This document shows, in pieces, positions 42,396-52,001 of a stretch of 55,714 nt of DNA. The DNA is taken from contig NZ_KB903638.1 of the NCBI RefSeq assembly GCF_000379725.1, positions 1-55,714 on the forward strand, written 5' to 3'. The notes under the pieces are model-generated. The model was not told where the DNA came from. It searched no databases and was given only the letters and a program-made list of their open reading frames with translations. The position numbers and the translations under genes are program-made. The first letter of the stretch is position 1; each line of letters opens with the position of its first letter. The DNA comes from Cytophaga aurantiaca DSM 3654 (lineage in GTDB: Bacteria > Bacteroidota > Bacteroidia > Cytophagales > Cytophagaceae).

Positions 42396-42877
42396 TCCGT
42401 TCTATCATTGTAGCACAATCTCAAAACAGAGTTATTGGTATTGATAATACATTGCCGTGGTATTTACCTGCCGACCTAAAGCGTTTTAAAGCTATTACCA
42501 TGGGTCATCACATGATTATGGGAAGAAAGACCTACGAATCTATAGGCAAACCTTTACCCGGCCGCACAAGCATCGTAATCACGCGCAATAAGGATTTAGT
42601 ATTTGAAGGCTGTGTAATGGCTCACTCATTGACTGAAGCTTTTGACATTGCGCAGAAAAATAACGACGAAGAAGCATTTGTGATTGGCGGTGCAGACCTG
42701 ATCAAGCAAGCGATTGATGTCTGCGACAAACTTTATCTAACTAACATTCATCAGGATTTTAAAGGTGATACTTTTTTAGACCCCTTGTCTTCAAGCTGGA
42801 AAGAAATTGAAAACATTGCACACGAACCAGATGAAAAAAATGTGTACTCGTATTCGTTTGTGACGTATGAGAAATAA
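42392..42877 (+). CDS. folA: Dihydrofolate reductase
   Basis: DHFR reduces dihydrofolate to tetrahydrofolate with NADPH. The 161-residue protein shows IIVAQSQNRVIGIDNTLPWYLPADLKRFK with the substrate Asp in the PADLK segment, GRKTYESIGKPLPGRTSIVITR for NADPH binding, and VIGGADL. The catalytic acid and lengths are normal. It is translated with fmt via the ATGA overlap. A perfect 34-bp palindrome lies after it. Confidence 0.96.
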   Translation: MIRSIIVAQSQNRVIGIDNTLPWYLPADLKRFKAITMGHHMIMGRKTYESIGKPLPGRTSIVITRNKDLVFEGCVMAHSLTEAFDIAQKNNDEEAFVIGGADLIKQAIDVCDKLYLTNIHQDFKGDTFLDPLSSSWKEIENIAHEPDEKNVYSYSFVTYEK

Positions 42878-42895
42878 TATGTGATTTTTATGGTC

Positions 42896-42929
42896 AAACC
42901 TATAAGGTTTTTAAAAACCTTATAGGTTT
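42896..42929. terminator. Perfect 34-bp palindrome after folA
   Basis: AAACCTATAAGGTTTTT and its exact complement AAAAACCTTATAGGTTT with no spacer. It can form a hairpin as RNA or a cruciform as DNA. No long T-run follows on either strand, so termination is less certain. It lies between folA (plus) and the convergent exported-protein gene. Confidence 0.65.
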
Positions 42930-42953
42930 AGTTAAGAGATTAGAAGATTATTT

Positions 42954-43340
42954 TTATTGTATTTTTTTTCTAAGTAGAAAAGTACTTCTTGGATACCCAC
43001 TTCCAAAGCTATTTCCATTAGAGACCGGGGCCGGAGTAAACGCTAGCGAAGAGTTTACTATTTCAAATCCTTTTTCGTTTAATGCATGTAGTTCTTTCAT
43101 TACTGGAGTATAATCGCCATAAAGATCTGTTTTTTGTTTTTCCCATTCTCTTTCAATGGCAGGTTCTTCACCAATAGTTACGCGGATTATTTTTTTCTTA
43201 CCTTGTTCAAGTACATCCACAATGGCGTACTCTTCTGTACGTGTATTAACAGCACTTTTTTGATTTGAATTTGTGATGAATCCTGCTAATAAAAAAGCTG
43301 AAGCGAGCACTAGGCTACTTATTAAAATTATTTTTTTCAT
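42954..43340 (-). CDS. Small exported protein of unknown function
   Basis: The 128-residue protein starts at the ATG at 43340; the longer frame begins with a less likely TTG. The signal peptide MKKIILISSLVLASAFLLAG is followed by VDVLEQGKKKIIRVTIGEEPAIEREWEKQKTDLYGDYTPVMKELHALNEKGFEIVNSSLAF, which looks like one alpha-beta domain, and a basic end. I recognise no family. It lies 105 bases downstream of porU on the same strand; a link to secretion is not shown. Confidence 0.6.
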   Translation of the reverse strand: MKKIILISSLVLASAFLLAGFITNSNQKSAVNTRTEEYAIVDVLEQGKKKIIRVTIGEEPAIEREWEKQKTDLYGDYTPVMKELHALNEKGFEIVNSSLAFTPAPVSNGNSFGSGYPRSTFLLRKKIQ

Positions 43341-43444
43341 AATTGACAATTGAAGTTTAAATATGTGACGTAACTTATTTATTTAAAAGAGATATAAATT
43401 TCTAATGCCAATCCAATTAATCCTCTAAACCAACAAATACCAAT

Positions 43445-46400
43445 CTATCTTAATATATATAACTTGCCCCAATCGTGTTTGAAAGCCTTATCACCTGCGT
43501 TTTCACGGTGTTCAAAAAACTGACTTTCATCCTTTATAATTACTCGGTATAAGTACACACCGTTCGCTAACCGATCACCAAACTCATCTGTTCCATCCCA
43601 GGCATATTCTGTAATATTATTACCAATATGCAATGGCCCCAGTTCTTCTTTAAATATTTCCTTTACAATTTTTCCTGAAACAGTCATGATCTGAATTTTC
43701 ATTTTATCCGGCACGCTTGTTCCGCTTAAGGTAAATACAAATCTACAATTTGTTGAGAACGGATTTGGATATGGATAGAAATATGAAATAGATGGTTTGT
43801 TCTCTACTTTAAATGTAATGCGGTATTGATTGTTTGCTGATTTATTTCCTGAAGCATCTATCCCTTGTACAATGATTGTATAGGTGCCATCAACCAAACC
43901 TGTTGGTTGTATTTCAGCAACAAAGGTATTGGTACGTGCATTCTCCAGACTCCAGCTTTTCACCATGGAGCTTGTAGATGTTATTTGTATAGGCGTTGAT
44001 TGTCCGGGATATTGTAAAAACAACTCAATGCTATTCGGATCTGACATTAATAAATATCGATTGTTATCGCGCAATGAAATATTAATTAACGGACTTGCAG
44101 AAACCAAATCTCCATCAAAAATCCGAATGCCATCAAATGCAACTTCCAATACTGGCTGTGTTTTATCTGCTTCAACAACAAAAGATGTTTCAATAATATT
44201 GTTTGAATAATATTGTTCTGCCTGGAATTGAGGATTCACATATACCTGAATGTAATTCTTACCTACTAAACCTTTTGTAGAGAATTTATATTCAAAAGAC
44301 ATATTTTGTTTTGCTGTCAATGCGGTGTAGGTAACCGTATCCAGTCTTAAATATCCGGATTCATTTCGTATTGAATAAACAACTTTAATTGGCTGACTAA
44401 AATCTATATCTGAAATATTATCAAAACGATACGTATAGCGAATCGTATCTCCTTCTGCACGGGTTTGTGGATTGTATTTATCTAAGCCAACTGCATATGG
44501 ATTTAGAGAACCTTCAGGTACTCCGTTATATATGATCTGCCATTTCTTAAGCACCGACGGAGTTAATGTAGCATTGTCTTCAATATCCAGGTACAATTTG
44601 CAATACGTATGTACGCCATCAATCAAATATGTACCATTCATCTCTAAAGAATCTTTCTTTGGAAGTGTTATCGTATCCATAGCAACACCGGAGATGTTGT
44701 ATCGGATTAATTTTAGTGTGGCAATGTCGTTTGCAAACGTATCTATAGCAAAATACATTTTACCCCATTTGCTGGATGGACCTATCAAATTTGTCGTAAT
44801 GGTTCCTCTGTCGTAATAGCTATTGAGTGTAGTATCAATTGTAACAACAGTACCTGCATCAATACTTGTATTTACCTTTTCACTTAGTGGAGTTAATGCA
44901 CTACGTTTTGTGACCAATAAAAATGCTTGTCTATGATCTGTCAAATTTGCAATTTGACCAGCATGTAATGAGTCTCTGAAATACGTTTGAAGATTAGCAG
45001 GCCATGTTTCTTTGCTGCTGCTTCCTGCATTAAATACAACCAGAATGTCATTTTTATTTGTATGTTGTACTGCATTAATAAATCCATCAGCATCTCTACC
45101 ATATATATAGTTGATACTTGGTGGAGTATTTGTATTGCTTGGATAAAGAATCTCAAGAACAAGTTTTGTGTCAAAATTTTGACCACAGTAAGACCACCCA
45201 TAATTATTTGGCGTATAAATAATAGGTGTCAATGACGAACGGTTTAATATGAAAAGCACAAAACCTCCCGCCCCTGCACAATTATAATATGCAGAGTTCT
45301 GCAAAATTGGAAGGTTATTAATGCTCAATAATGTATTATCTCTATCTCCTCCAAAACCCACACCACCTGACGCCTGAACTCTTAATTCAGCGGATGTGGT
45401 TGGATATAACCAGGTTTTCGTTGCATGGATATATTTCAAACCAATCAAATTGTTTTCCAATATCTGATCCACATTTGTTTGAGACCATCCCGGATTACTA
45501 TTCTTTATATAAATAAATGAACTGTTATCCCATATGGTATCTTCAAGCGCTTGAATTGTTTTGAAGCGTGTACGCCAAAAATAAACGATGCTATCTGAAG
45601 GTGACACATTCGATACCAACTGAGGAACCCAGCTTGGTAAAGAACCACTGGTTACAACAGCTGTTTGTTTAAATGGACTATTAAAGAATTTTGATGTATC
45701 AATTTCAAAATAATATTCCGTTGCATTGATCAATAAATTTGTTGGCTGAGCAACCAACGTAACAGGCTGACTGGAGACTACACTATAATTTAATGGATAG
45801 ATGCATTTAACAGAACTCAATGGCATGTAATAATTCAAATATGCAACGTTATTCGTTTTTTGAATTTCCTGTAACGAATCCAGCGGATCTATAGAAATAA
45901 TAAACTTATTCTCACCTGCGTAATTCCCATCGCTGTTAATGATTTCAATTGAAGCTGTATCTCGATAATAGATTGGGGAAAGTGAGATCTGATAATTCTT
46001 AACAAAAACATTATTTACATATCGACTGATGATAATATCAACTGTCTTATTCGGAGTACTACCGTAATTGTCTACCGGAATGATAATTTTAAATGGATCT
46101 TTAGCCGTTACATTTAATCCATTCAATGAAGCTAATGCGCACTTGCGTTCAGCTGTTTGATTGTCCCCATACACTGCATAATCCGGTTTACTTGGACTAT
46201 ATAATCTCATGGCAGGGTCACCAGATAAATTCATTTGAGTGCATTGTGCCTGAGAAACCACATCTATCGATGCATTTACGGATACAATAGAATCAATCAC
46301 TTTTCTCATAACAAACCCTATAGATCGATTTCTATAACGTTCATCATTAAATTGAAATTCATAAAAATAAGTTGAGTATTGATTTAAATTATTGGCATAT

Positions 46401-48493
46401 CCAATATCTGTATGTCCCAAAACATTTATGGCACCCAGGTTTGGTGTATTTACCCAATCTTCAGCAAAAGAATAATTTGTATAAATGTTAGCAGACGTAC
46501 AGCCATTCACCAGAAGCATTGGATACTTACCGGTATTTTTGTACCCATATATTGGATTCGACACAAAGCCAATATCCACATCATTTATTTCAGCAGAAGA
46601 GTGTCCAAAAAATGTCATCAGTGAAATACCAGCATTTACATCAAGCGCTACATTTGTTATAAGTTGATTATCTACAGAACCGTTTTGAAGATTTTTTACA
46701 TATGTATTTACAACCTTCCCTCCAAAATGAGGACTTTCAGCATATGCCTTGTATGTATCAACATATCTTTTATAAAGTGAAATTTCTGAAGCAGTTTTAC
46801 CACCACTTAAATGAATCAAATGTTTACGCCAGATCGTTGTTGAATCTAATGATTCATGAATTCGTACTTTATCCAGATATGCATTCACTTCATCATTTGT
46901 TCTTGCCGGTACTCTTCCAGTATATATCTGTGCAACAAAATTAGCATCAATACTGTACATCAGATCAGAACCTGGCTCACCAAACGTAGGTACCAGATTT
47001 GTTAAATGATTTTTGTAATCTGTATTGTTCCAGAATTGTCCAGGATTAAAACGGTAATAAACAGACCCTATCCCACTAAAATAATTCCCCATAGAAGCAG
47101 TAACTCCTTTACCCAATATCAACAGATATTTTTCTGAGGCACTTGCATTCACAAGCTCTGTACAAAAACGTTTTATAGAAACAGGTGAAAATTCTCCGTA
47201 ACAATAAATGTTGCAAAGTTTTTCAAAGGAATATTTATCTGCAGCATACGATCCACCCGGCGCTGAAGCTCTGTATTGTTTATAATTTTCTGCTGACAGT
47301 TCAAATACATCCGGATAAACGATGTAATAATTTTCAGTTAACGAAGGTAAGCTCAGGTTTACAGACTGAATAGATGAAATGGTTTTGTATGCCTGATTGT
47401 AGATAAGTATCTTATTAACAACCGATGCAATTGTAAATGTGCAATTCGGATTGCTATAGGAATAATCAATTAAAGTTTGATTGTATAGATCTGAAATATC
47501 CAGCAACATTTTAGGACGCGAAGAATTATTCAATACAATTGAACGATCCTGATTGCCATTATCAGCAATGTTTAATATTTTATTTTGTGAAGCAGAAGTT
47601 ATATAGGTACGAGGGTATTTTACTTTTACATATGCAGGTGCTATAAAATCTGCAGTGGTTCCCGTTACTTTAATAAAGCAGCTCAGTGTAGATTTACTAT
47701 TTAAATATGAACTGGGAATTGAGGCTGTAACAGTTTTAAATTCAAGATTTGAAAAAGTTGGGAACGCAAATGTGTAATCAGGTGCATTTGGGTCCGCGCC
47801 AACCAGCAACACAATCTGATGTATGGAATTGTCGTACATGCCTACAGCCTGGGCTTCCAGCTGAATGTTTGCTGAAGCAGATATGAATGCATTTGTAATG
47901 GGTACATCTACCCTTCTTACCCCATTTAAGCCCATCCTATAGCCAAACCAACCTTCACCCATATCATAATCACTTTTATGGGTTTCTGTTGAATAGACTT
48001 TACCTCTAAGATATTGTTCCGTAAATACAGTTAGTGATTCTTCATAATACCAATCATCGGTATTGCTTGTAATTGGAGAAGTACCAATTGAAATCCGTTT
48101 TCCTGCTTGCGCACCAATTGTAAAAAAATATGCGCAGGTATCGGACAGTAAATTGAAATAGGTGTGCGCCTGAAAATTTGCAGCATACAATAATGAATCC
48201 AATGTTCCGTCATTTTTCTTTCCATAAAAAAACAAGCTATCGTTATTCAGATACACAGCTTGTTCTTTTCCGCGGAACCACATTTGTAGATTTGTGAGAT
48301 CGCTTGTATTGATGCCTGATGATTGAAGCTGCGTATAAGGTATTGCGTATATGCCGTCCTGAAAGGTCTTTACTTTAAAATACGATTGATTGGGAACTAT
48401 CCATTCAGATCCATTCTGCGAATATGCATTCAGTATCTGTATAAAAAATACACTTACGAAAACCAGTTGTTTTATGGCTTTACTTAAAGTCAT
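43445..48493 (-). CDS. porU: Type IX secretion system sortase PorU (C25 peptidase)
   Basis: PorU acts at the outer-membrane surface, where it cuts the C-terminal sorting domain from secreted cargo and joins the mature protein to lipopolysaccharide. The 1682-residue protein has a signal peptide (FVSVFFIQILNAYS). A long N-terminal region follows, then a gingipain-like C25 domain with catalytic His631 (FFGHSS) and Cys665 (LVNGCTSANIY). Ig-like beta domains come next, and from about residue 1567 a terminal domain resembling a type A sorting domain (YPNPFS...) with the usual GVYLYRVII end. It is larger than the 1158-residue P. gingivalis PorU. porV is immediately upstream, with 3 bases between, which strongly supports the assignment. 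Confidence 0.9.
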   Translation of the reverse strand: MTLSKAIKQLVFVSVFFIQILNAYSQNGSEWIVPNQSYFKVKTFQDGIYAIPYTQLQSSGINTSDLTNLQMWFRGKEQAVYLNNDSLFFYGKKNDGTLDSLLYAANFQAHTYFNLLSDTCAYFFTIGAQAGKRISIGTSPITSNTDDWYYEESLTVFTEQYLRGKVYSTETHKSDYDMGEGWFGYRMGLNGVRRVDVPITNAFISASANIQLEAQAVGMYDNSIHQIVLLVGADPNAPDYTFAFPTFSNLEFKTVTASIPSSYLNSKSTLSCFIKVTGTTADFIAPAYVKVKYPRTYITSASQNKILNIADNGNQDRSIVLNNSSRPKMLLDISDLYNQTLIDYSYSNPNCTFTIASVVNKILIYNQAYKTISSIQSVNLSLPSLTENYYIVYPDVFELSAENYKQYRASAPGGSYAADKYSFEKLCNIYCYGEFSPVSIKRFCTELVNASASEKYLLILGKGVTASMGNYFSGIGSVYYRFNPGQFWNNTDYKNHLTNLVPTFGEPGSDLMYSIDANFVAQIYTGRVPARTNDEVNAYLDKVRIHESLDSTTIWRKHLIHLSGGKTASEISLYKRYVDTYKAYAESPHFGGKVVNTYVKNLQNGSVDNQLITNVALDVNAGISLMTFFGHSSAEINDVDIGFVSNPIYGYKNTGKYPMLLVNGCTSANIYTNYSFAEDWVNTPNLGAINVLGHTDIGYANNLNQYSTYFYEFQFNDERYRNRSIGFVMRKVIDSIVSVNASIDVVSQAQCTQMNLSGDPAMRLYSPSKPDYAVYGDNQTAERKCALASLNGLNVTAKDPFKIIIPVDNYGSTPNKTVDIIISRYVNNVFVKNYQISLSPIYYRDTASIEIINSDGNYAGENKFIISIDPLDSLQEIQKTNNVAYLNYYMPLSSVKCIYPLNYSVVSSQPVTLVAQPTNLLINATEYYFEIDTSKFFNSPFKQTAVVTSGSLPSWVPQLVSNVSPSDSIVYFWRTRFKTIQALEDTIWDNSSFIYIKNSNPGWSQTNVDQILENNLIGLKYIHATKTWLYPTTSAELRVQASGGVGFGGDRDNTLLSINNLPILQNSAYYNCAGAGGFVLFILNRSSLTPIIYTPNNYGWSYCGQNFDTKLVLEILYPSNTNTPPSINYIYGRDADGFINAVQHTNKNDILVVFNAGSSSKETWPANLQTYFRDSLHAGQIANLTDHRQAFLLVTKRSALTPLSEKVNTSIDAGTVVTIDTTLNSYYDRGTITTNLIGPSSKWGKMYFAIDTFANDIATLKLIRYNISGVAMDTITLPKKDSLEMNGTYLIDGVHTYCKLYLDIEDNATLTPSVLKKWQIIYNGVPEGSLNPYAVGLDKYNPQTRAEGDTIRYTYRFDNISDIDFSQPIKVVYSIRNESGYLRLDTVTYTALTAKQNMSFEYKFSTKGLVGKNYIQVYVNPQFQAEQYYSNNIIETSFVVEADKTQPVLEVAFDGIRIFDGDLVSASPLINISLRDNNRYLLMSDPNSIELFLQYPGQSTPIQITSTSSMVKSWSLENARTNTFVAEIQPTGLVDGTYTIIVQGIDASGNKSANNQYRITFKVENKPSISYFYPYPNPFSTNCRFVFTLSGTSVPDKMKIQIMTVSGKIVKEIFKEELGPLHIGNNITEYAWDGTDEFGDRLANGVYLYRVIIKDESQFFEHRENAGDKAFKHDWGKLYILR

Positions 48494-48496
48494 AAA

Positions 48497-49597
48497 CTAT
48501 TTGATTTTATCAAATGAGAATTTTAAAGAGAATACATTCGAATATAGAGATTCAGAAAAATTACCAAGATCTGTTAACGCGTAATCAATTGTGAACTTGC
48601 TGATCTTAATACCTACTCCAAAATTGGGTTGAATATTGGTACTATAATTACCTTCAAATGTTTTTATGCGTTGTATATTTCCCATACCAAATCGTAGAAA
48701 TACTATCTTCATATAATCGAATTCAAGACCAACGGCAGGATCTATTGAAAATACACCCGTTCTTACAGCTGTATTTCTTTTACCATCAAACGTAATTATC
48801 AGATCAGTAGCTGCCAATAATCCGATTTTTTTTGTGAGTTTGAAATTACGTGCCACACCCGGAATCAAACGAGGTAGTGTAACTTCAATGGAATTTTTAG
48901 GTAATTCATTGTTCGTTTGTGCATAAACATCTTTCAACAAAGCTGTATTGTACGACCATGCATTAAATGTTCCTGTGATATCTCTTGCAACAAGACCAAG
49001 ATCCCATTTACCGGCTTTGTATTGTGCACCTGCATCGAAACCAAATCCCCAGGCTGTAGCAAACGAACCTACTGTTCTGTTAATGATCTTCAGATTCACA
49101 CCTAAGTTCAAACCTTCAATCAGTTTACTTTTGCGTGCATACGAAACTAAAAAAGCATAATCGGCAGCAGAGAAAAATCGAATGTTGTTGTAGTTGATCT
49201 GTCCGTTAGCATTTCCACTTCCATCAAATAAATATCTTGTATCCGGGATATCATCAATACCAAATCGGATAATGGATGCTGCAATAACACTTTGGGAATC
49301 CAGACGTGTTGCAAAACCTACATAATCGTATTTAGCAATGCCTGCAAAATATTCGGCATGCATTAAGCCAATATCATACTTCGTTGTAATGCGTTGTAAA
49401 CCTGCCGGATTCCAATAGGCAGAAGTGACATCGTTTACAGCTGCAGATTGCACATTGGACATACCAAATGCACGTGCACCTATACCAATCGCAAGAAATT
49501 CATTGCTGTATTTAGGAGTATATATTTGCGAAAAAGAAGCAGATACTTGAAAAAGGAATACAAAAAGAAAGACTACAGTCGTATTTTTAGTTAACAT
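48497..49597 (-). CDS. porV: Type IX secretion outer-membrane protein PorV
   Basis: PorV is an outer-membrane barrel that collects cargo from the translocon and presents it to PorU for cleavage and anchoring. The 366-residue protein has a signal peptide (LFVFLFQVSASFSQ) and the well-conserved PorV opening EFLAIGIGARAFGMSNVQSAAVNDVTSAYWNPAGL. It continues with barrel strands to a C-terminal aromatic-rich end (FSLKFSFDKIK). It precedes porU on the same strand by 3 bases, as in other Bacteroidota. The other type IX genes (porK-N, sov, porT) are not in this window. No clear promoter was found in its AT-rich upstream region. Confidence 0.93.
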   Translation of the reverse strand: MLTKNTTVVFLFVFLFQVSASFSQIYTPKYSNEFLAIGIGARAFGMSNVQSAAVNDVTSAYWNPAGLQRITTKYDIGLMHAEYFAGIAKYDYVGFATRLDSQSVIAASIIRFGIDDIPDTRYLFDGSGNANGQINYNNIRFFSAADYAFLVSYARKSKLIEGLNLGVNLKIINRTVGSFATAWGFGFDAGAQYKAGKWDLGLVARDITGTFNAWSYNTALLKDVYAQTNNELPKNSIEVTLPRLIPGVARNFKLTKKIGLLAATDLIITFDGKRNTAVRTGVFSIDPAVGLEFDYMKIVFLRFGMGNIQRIKTFEGNYSTNIQPNFGVGIKISKFTIDYALTDLGNFSESLYSNVFSLKFSFDKIK

Positions 49598-49710
49598 GCT
49601 ACTTTAACGCTTATTTACGTCGTATATTTTGTTTATTTATACGATATTACGAAAAAAGTAAATATATTTTTACATTTATATACTACTTTATACTAACAAT
49701 TTACTAAACC

Positions 49711-50292
49711 ATGAAAGCAATTCAATTTATTGCTCTAGCAGCAACAATTTCAGTACTTTCGGTTGCCTGTTCAGACAGCAAAAAACCGGAAAACACACAA
49801 CCTACTGTTGAGGTCGTAAAAGCACCGACTATTTCTGAACAGACCTCAGCATTAAACGCTTCTGTTGACTCCGCCTGGCATGCAGTTATTCAGGTAGACA
49901 GCCAAAAATTTGCAAATATCAAACGATTGGTTGAAGAGATTTCTTATTGCAAAAAATACGATGAAAAAGGTGTAGCTAAAGCCTTAAAACTAATAACTGA
50001 AATACGTACGTTCCAATATACTCAGGATAATTTATCCGATTCAATCATTACCCTATATGATACCAAAACAGATGAATTGATCCGCTTTGTACGTAATTTA
50101 AAAGGTAATACAAAAGAGATTTCACAACACCCTTTGGCGGATCAATTGGATAATGAAATTATGGAAGCCGATAACCAGTTAGTGAACTATAGAAGTAGAT
50201 ACGACGTGCTGGCAAATGAATACAATAGCTTCCTTGATGCAAACAAAGAAGCTATTGGAACAAAGAAACGATTATTTTCTGTACCTGCTTAA
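49711..50292 (+). CDS. Lipoprotein of unknown function
   Basis: The 193-residue protein has a lipoprotein signal (SVLSVAC, acylated Cys20) and a Pro/Thr-rich linker. A predicted all-helical body follows (about 40-193) with heptad-like patterns such as SAWHAVIQVDSQKFANIKRLVEEI and DNEIMEADNQLVNYRSRYDVLANEYN. The last segment is reminiscent of LemA-type helices, but I cannot assign it. It ends 4 bases inside the convergent M3 peptidase gene, so the two share their 3' ends. Confidence 0.65.
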   Translation: MKAIQFIALAATISVLSVACSDSKKPENTQPTVEVVKAPTISEQTSALNASVDSAWHAVIQVDSQKFANIKRLVEEISYCKKYDEKGVAKALKLITEIRTFQYTQDNLSDSIITLYDTKTDELIRFVRNLKGNTKEISQHPLADQLDNEIMEADNQLVNYRSRYDVLANEYNSFLDANKEAIGTKKRLFSVPA

Positions 50293-51989
50293 AGGCTTAG
50301 AGCAGCCAATTCAGCTTTTACAAAATCCATCAATTCCTTGATGTATTCTTTACTGAAATCAAACTTGATCCCGGCAGCTTTATAAACTTCCGGGATTGAT
50401 TTTTTATAACCCAGTGCTAACGCCTGCTTATATAATTCATATCCTTTCGCAGGATCTTTTTTATAATTACGCCAAACTGCAATAGCACCCAATTGTGCCA
50501 TTCCATATTCAATATAATAGAACGGAACTTCAAATAAATGTAATTGCTTTTGCCATGCATTTATACGATACTGTTCCAATCCAGACCAATCAGTCGTATT
50601 GTTAGAGAATGGGTAGAACGATGCTTTCCACATCTCTTCTCTTTCAGCTAAAGTATGCTCAGGTTTTTGATAAATCGTATGTTGGAACAGATCAATCGTT
50701 GCAACCCATGGCATGGTTTGCAATACACTTTCTAAATGTTCTCTTTTTGCACGTGCCAGATCTTTTGGATTGGGGAAGAAAATATCCCAATATTCCATAG
50801 ACATTAATTCCATTGACATAGAAGCTAATTCTGCAACTTCTGAAGTCGGATGTTTGAATACATTCAGTTCAAGATCCGCATCAAGGAAAGAATGTAGTGC
50901 ATGTCCGCCTTCGTGCACCATCGTTACAAGATCACGCAAGGATTGAGTAGCATTCATAAAAATGAATGGTACTCCGGTTTCATCCAGCGGATAGTTGTAA
51001 CCGCCTGGTGCTTTACCTTTGCGCGACATCAAATCCAGGTGTCCCATCTTTTTCATAGTAGCTATACATTGTGCTGTATAGGCATCCAGCTTAGCGAAAC
51101 ATTCAATTGTTTTTTCTGTCAGATCATCTGCGTCTTTAAATGGCTTTAATGGAGTATCACCAAAATAGTTTACAGATAAATCCCATGGCTTTAATGCATC
51201 TAACTTAAGTGCTTTTTTTCTTTCTTCCGCAAGCGTATTTAAAATCGGAACAACTTCTGATTTAATTGCTTCGTGAAATGCATAACAATCGGCAGGTGTA
51301 TAATCAAACCTTCCCATTGCTGTAAACATATAATCTCTAAAATTCTTGAAACCTGCATTCAGAGCCGCTTTGTGGCGCAGACCGATCAATGTTGTATATA
51401 AGCTATCCAACGTTGCTTTATCCTGATATCTGCGCTCATTTATCTTCTTCCAAACCTCTTCTCTTTTCGAACGATCTGTCTGAAGCAAATAATCAGATGC
51501 CTGCTGCATTGTAATTTCTTTGTCATCTACTGTAACAGTCATAGCACCGGATATTGTACCAAATTGGTGAGCAGTTTGTTCGATTTCAGAAAAGATCGAA
51601 ATGTTTTCGTCTCTATAGATCGACTTATCCTTTTCTAATAATTTTATAACAATATCAAATCCTTCTTTATCTTTCAAGTCCTTTAAAAAAGGGTCCTCCA
51701 GCGCTTTCGTATCTAATTGATTTGAATACGGAGCCATTGCCGGCTGCAATTCAGATACGAAATAGTTGAAATTATTTTTAATTTCTTCGTTGGTTGTATC
51801 GCAGGTCATTTTGATATATCTCCAACCTAAGTCTTCTGAAATCGCCGATTCGAATTCACTTCGATCCAAGTACCATGTATATAATTCTAAAGAAGAAGAA
51901 ATCTTTCTTGAAAGTAATTCTTCGTAATAAGGTTTAAGCGTATCCCACGTTGTTACAGTAAAATCACCTGGCAAATATGTTCTTTTCAT
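50289..51989 (-). CDS. M3-family oligoendopeptidase (PepF-like)
   Basis: This cytoplasmic zinc metallopeptidase cleaves short peptides. The 566-residue protein has the zinc motif HEGGH (His359, Glu360, His363) in TMVHEGGHALHSFL. The third ligand lies in the ASMSMELMSMEYWD region. The rest has the helical M3 layout, with AALNAGFKNFRDYMF and YYIEYGMAQLGAIAVWRN near the end. The start MKRTYLPGDFTVTTWDTL is close to the family start. It faces the lipoprotein gene at its 3' end with a 4-base overlap and lies 12 bases downstream of the reductase gene. Confidence 0.9.
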   Translation of the reverse strand: MKRTYLPGDFTVTTWDTLKPYYEELLSRKISSSLELYTWYLDRSEFESAISEDLGWRYIKMTCDTTNEEIKNNFNYFVSELQPAMAPYSNQLDTKALEDPFLKDLKDKEGFDIVIKLLEKDKSIYRDENISIFSEIEQTAHQFGTISGAMTVTVDDKEITMQQASDYLLQTDRSKREEVWKKINERRYQDKATLDSLYTTLIGLRHKAALNAGFKNFRDYMFTAMGRFDYTPADCYAFHEAIKSEVVPILNTLAEERKKALKLDALKPWDLSVNYFGDTPLKPFKDADDLTEKTIECFAKLDAYTAQCIATMKKMGHLDLMSRKGKAPGGYNYPLDETGVPFIFMNATQSLRDLVTMVHEGGHALHSFLDADLELNVFKHPTSEVAELASMSMELMSMEYWDIFFPNPKDLARAKREHLESVLQTMPWVATIDLFQHTIYQKPEHTLAEREEMWKASFYPFSNNTTDWSGLEQYRINAWQKQLHLFEVPFYYIEYGMAQLGAIAVWRNYKKDPAKGYELYKQALALGYKKSIPEVYKAAGIKFDFSKEYIKELMDFVKAELAALSL

Positions 51990-52001
51990 AGATTCTTTTT
52001 C

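Noticed and set aside
43884-44816. Plus-strand frames opposite porU
   Set aside because: They are fully contained in porU, have atypical composition, and porU itself is well supported.
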